A DNA stretch of 6,303 nucleotides from Treponema sp. UBA1240 (GTDB taxonomy: Bacteria > Spirochaetota > Spirochaetia > Treponematales > Treponemataceae): the NCBI GenBank assembly GCA_002308875.1, contig DBWK01000052.1, positions 12,477-18,779 on the forward strand, given 5' to 3'. This document shows, piece after piece, positions 5,293 through 6,303 of this stretch. Position 1 is the stretch's first letter. Every line of letters begins with the position of its first letter. The notes beneath the pieces are model-generated. The model saw nothing but the letters and a program-made list of their open reading frames with translations, ran no database searches and was not told the DNA's origin. The translations under genes and the position numbers were made by a program.

Positions 5293-5979
5293 ATGAACTT
5301 TAAAAAATTATTAGCATTAGTACTGGTTCTGGTATTAGCGGGCTCTTTTCTCTTTGCCCAGAAAAAATCGGAAGTTACGGTCGAAGAACAGTATTTGTCT
5401 ACCATTGAAGGCGTAATCATCAAGGAATTGACTAATTCTGATTCACATGACAACAAACTTGTAGCATTAAAATACATTGAAGATGCACTGAACGAAAAAC
5501 GCGTAAGTCCTGAAATTCAGTATGCGCTGAACACACTTGCAGGCGAAGGCATTTTCAATCCTGTCCGTGAAGACGGCAGACTTGCTAACAACTTTCCGGA
5601 CATAAGGGCAAGAGCGGCTGAGCTTATGGCACAGGTTCCAACGGAAGAATCCAAGGACGCACTTGTAAAGCTTGTTCTCGGTGACAATGAACCGATGGTT
5701 GTTACAGCAGCTATCCGTTCACTCGGTGAAATCGGAATCAACACAAATGATGATGTTGTAGAAACAATCGTATGGACTGAAAAACGCTTTTCAGCACTGA
5801 ATCCTACAAGCAGTCTTGCACTTGAAGTTCTGAACGCTTATGAAAAGCTGCTTCCTTACACCAAGGATAACAGCTCACTCATCCGTTCCATTTCCAGCAT
5901 TGCTGCAAATCATCAGTATGTTACACCGGTAAGAAACCGTGCACTTGACATTCTCAAAAAGCTTGCCGCAAAGAACTAA
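5293..5979 (+). CDS. Exported HEAT-repeat-like protein of unknown function
   Basis: The 228-residue product begins with a signal peptide: Lys4-Lys5, a hydrophobic run at 6-21, and probable cleavage after Ala22 (L-F-A, then Gln). No cysteine follows, so it is probably free in the periplasm or outside the cell rather than a lipoprotein. The mature part is almost entirely helical. Residues about 103-148 form a helix pair of HEAT/Armadillo character, with an Ala-rich first helix (R-A-R-A-A-E-L), D-A-L-V-K-L-V, and then V-V-T-A-A-I-R-S-L-G-E-I-G. Similar but weaker helices lie at 52-82 and 175-225. Such repeats usually form a curved protein-binding surface and carry no catalytic residues. The start is supported by AGGAG (5277-5281), eleven bases before the ATG, a slightly long spacing. 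It appears to be a single-gene unit between tRNA genes, closed by a shared terminator. Its partner and role are unknown. Confidence 0.85.
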   Translation: MNFKKLLALVLVLVLAGSFLFAQKKSEVTVEEQYLSTIEGVIIKELTNSDSHDNKLVALKYIEDALNEKRVSPEIQYALNTLAGEGIFNPVREDGRLANNFPDIRARAAELMAQVPTEESKDALVKLVLGDNEPMVVTAAIRSLGEIGINTNDDVVETIVWTEKRFSALNPTSSLALEVLNAYEKLLPYTKDNSSLIRSISSIAANHQYVTPVRNRALDILKKLAAKN

Positions 5980-5996
5980 TTAATCAGCGGTATAAC

Positions 5997-6034
5997 AAAA
6001 AAAGACAGACTGGAATCCAGCCTGTCTTTTTTTT
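5997..6034. terminator. Bidirectional terminator between the HEAT-like gene and tRNA-Arg(CCG)
   Basis: GACAG (6004-6008) pairs with CTGTC (6022-6026) and CTGG (6010-6013) with CCAG (6017-6020), around an AAT loop with one A/C mismatch between the two stems. The flanks are seven A (5997-6003) and eight T (6027-6034), so it can work in both directions. Its last T touches the 3' end of tRNA-Arg(CCG) at 6035. Confidence 0.9.
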
Positions 6035-6108
6035 CGAGAGATACTGGATTCGAACCAGCCGCCTCTTCCTCCGGAGGGAAGCGCTCTATCCAAATGAGCT
6101 AATCTCTC
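6035..6108 (-). tRNA. tRNA-Arg, anticodon CCG
   Basis: On the minus strand the 74 bases fold as a cloverleaf: acceptor GAGAGAT/ATCTCTC fully paired, D stem GCTC/GAGC, anticodon stem CTTCC/GGAAG with loop CTCCGGA (anticodon CCG, reading CGG), and T arm GCTGG-TTCGAAT-CCAGT with one terminal wobble. The discriminator is G and CCA is not encoded. The terminator hairpin follows with no gap. Confidence 0.97.
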
Positions 6109-6118
6109 AACACATCAA

Positions 6119-6147
6119 ATATTACAGAAATAGCTGCAATTATGCAA
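6119..6147 (-). promoter_or_regulatory. Possible promoter of tRNA-Arg(CCG)
   Basis: On the minus strand TTGCAT (6142-6147, 3/6) and TAATAT (6119-6124, 4/6) are 17 bases apart, placed to start transcription a few bases before the tRNA. It is clearly weaker than the promoters of the other two tRNA genes here. Confidence 0.35.
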
Positions 6148-6194
6148 GCCTGTCATTTTGCAGTTGTTTGCTCTTTTATTTCAGTCTGATTAGG

Positions 6195-6202
6195 TATAAA
6201 AT
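6195..6202 (+). promoter_or_regulatory. -10-like element immediately upstream of maf
   Basis: Overlapping hexamers TATAAA (6195-6200) and TAAAAT (6197-6202) each match the -10 consensus at 5/6. They lie inside a small perfect inverted repeat, GGTAT-AAA-ATACC (6193-6205). Initiation six or seven bases further on would fall at or within about two bases of the maf ATG. No good -35 box is seen. Confidence 0.4.
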
Positions 6203-6208
6203 ACCGTT

Positions 6209-6303
6209 ATGGAAACACTCATCTGCGCATCCAAATCCGTATACCGGCAGAATGTACTCAAATCACTGCAAATACCATTTCAAGCGGTCGCTGCGGACAT
6301 TGA
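6209..6303 (+). CDS. maf: Maf-family nucleoside triphosphate pyrophosphatase, 5' part (cut by window end)
   Basis: Only the first 31 codons and two further bases are present. The translation L-I-C-A-S-K-S-V-Y-R-Q-N-V-L-K-S-L (residues 4-20), followed by I-P-F-Q-A-V-A-A-D-I, matches the N-terminus of Maf/YceF proteins, in which an L-I-L-A-S-x-S-x-x-R segment forms the nucleotide-binding loop and a D-I-D/E segment follows. The family hydrolyses non-canonical or modified nucleoside triphosphates to monophosphates in the cytosol. The ATG at 6209 is the first possible start because an in-frame TAA lies at 6197-6199. No ribosome site is visible in the bases directly upstream. The gene is divergent from tRNA-Arg(CCG). 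The family call is good for so short a piece; which Maf subtype it is (m7GTP or dTTP/UTP) cannot be told. Confidence 0.75.
   Translation, partial: METLICASKSVYRQNVLKSLQIPFQAVAADI

Noticed and set aside
5055..5303. Open frame of 82 codons on the plus strand, starting inside tRNA-Val
   Set aside because: It begins in the tRNA, its first residues are the translated T arm, and it runs through a terminator hairpin and the proposed promoter of the next gene. It has no ribosome site and no recognisable domain.

Overview
The window looks like ordinary chromosomal DNA from a spirochaete of the Treponema type. This is an inference from three things: moderately A+T-rich sequence, two small exported proteins whose signal peptides end in L-F-A, and the mix of a phospho-sugar mutase, an ornithine carbamoyltransferase and a short-type LeuC/LeuD pair. 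No rRNA or other decisive phylogenetic marker is present. I see no phage, transposase, CRISPR array or toxin-antitoxin module.

Layout. Bases 1-1328 are the 3' part of a phosphoglucomutase/phosphomannomutase gene. A TTGACA promoter then drives argF (1398-2348) and, 18 bases further on, a gene for a small exported protein (2367-2762); a long hairpin terminator closes this unit at 2796-2843. A second TTGACA promoter drives leuC (2930-4231) and leuD (4245-4778), the two subunits of an isopropylmalate-dehydratase-type aconitase-family enzyme. A perfect 14-bp hairpin (4790-4822) lies between leuD and a convergent tRNA-Arg(UCU) on the minus strand (4828-4901). A divergent promoter pair separates that tRNA from tRNA-Val(UAC) on the plus strand (5028-5100), which has its own terminator. 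Next come a short palindromic sequence that resembles a dispersed repeat (5141-5170), an exported HEAT-like protein gene (5293-5979), a second shared hairpin terminator, tRNA-Arg(CCG) on the minus strand (6035-6108), and the first 31 codons of a Maf-family nucleotide pyrophosphatase gene (6209 to the window end).

How it fits together. These are mostly separate housekeeping units: sugar-phosphate interconversion, ornithine/citrulline metabolism, a 2-hydroxyacid dehydratase, decoding of Arg and Val codons, and nucleotide-pool cleaning. Transcription signals are unusually easy to read. Four promoters have a perfect TTGACA box with a 17-bp spacer to a -10-like hexamer. Both plus-strand units that face a tRNA-Arg share a bidirectional terminator with it. 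The points most worth a second look are the repeat-like palindrome at 5141-5170, the apparently leaderless maf start, the uncertain substrate of the isolated LeuC/LeuD pair, and the twice-used gene/terminator/tRNA-Arg layout. I did not find a convincing new biological system.
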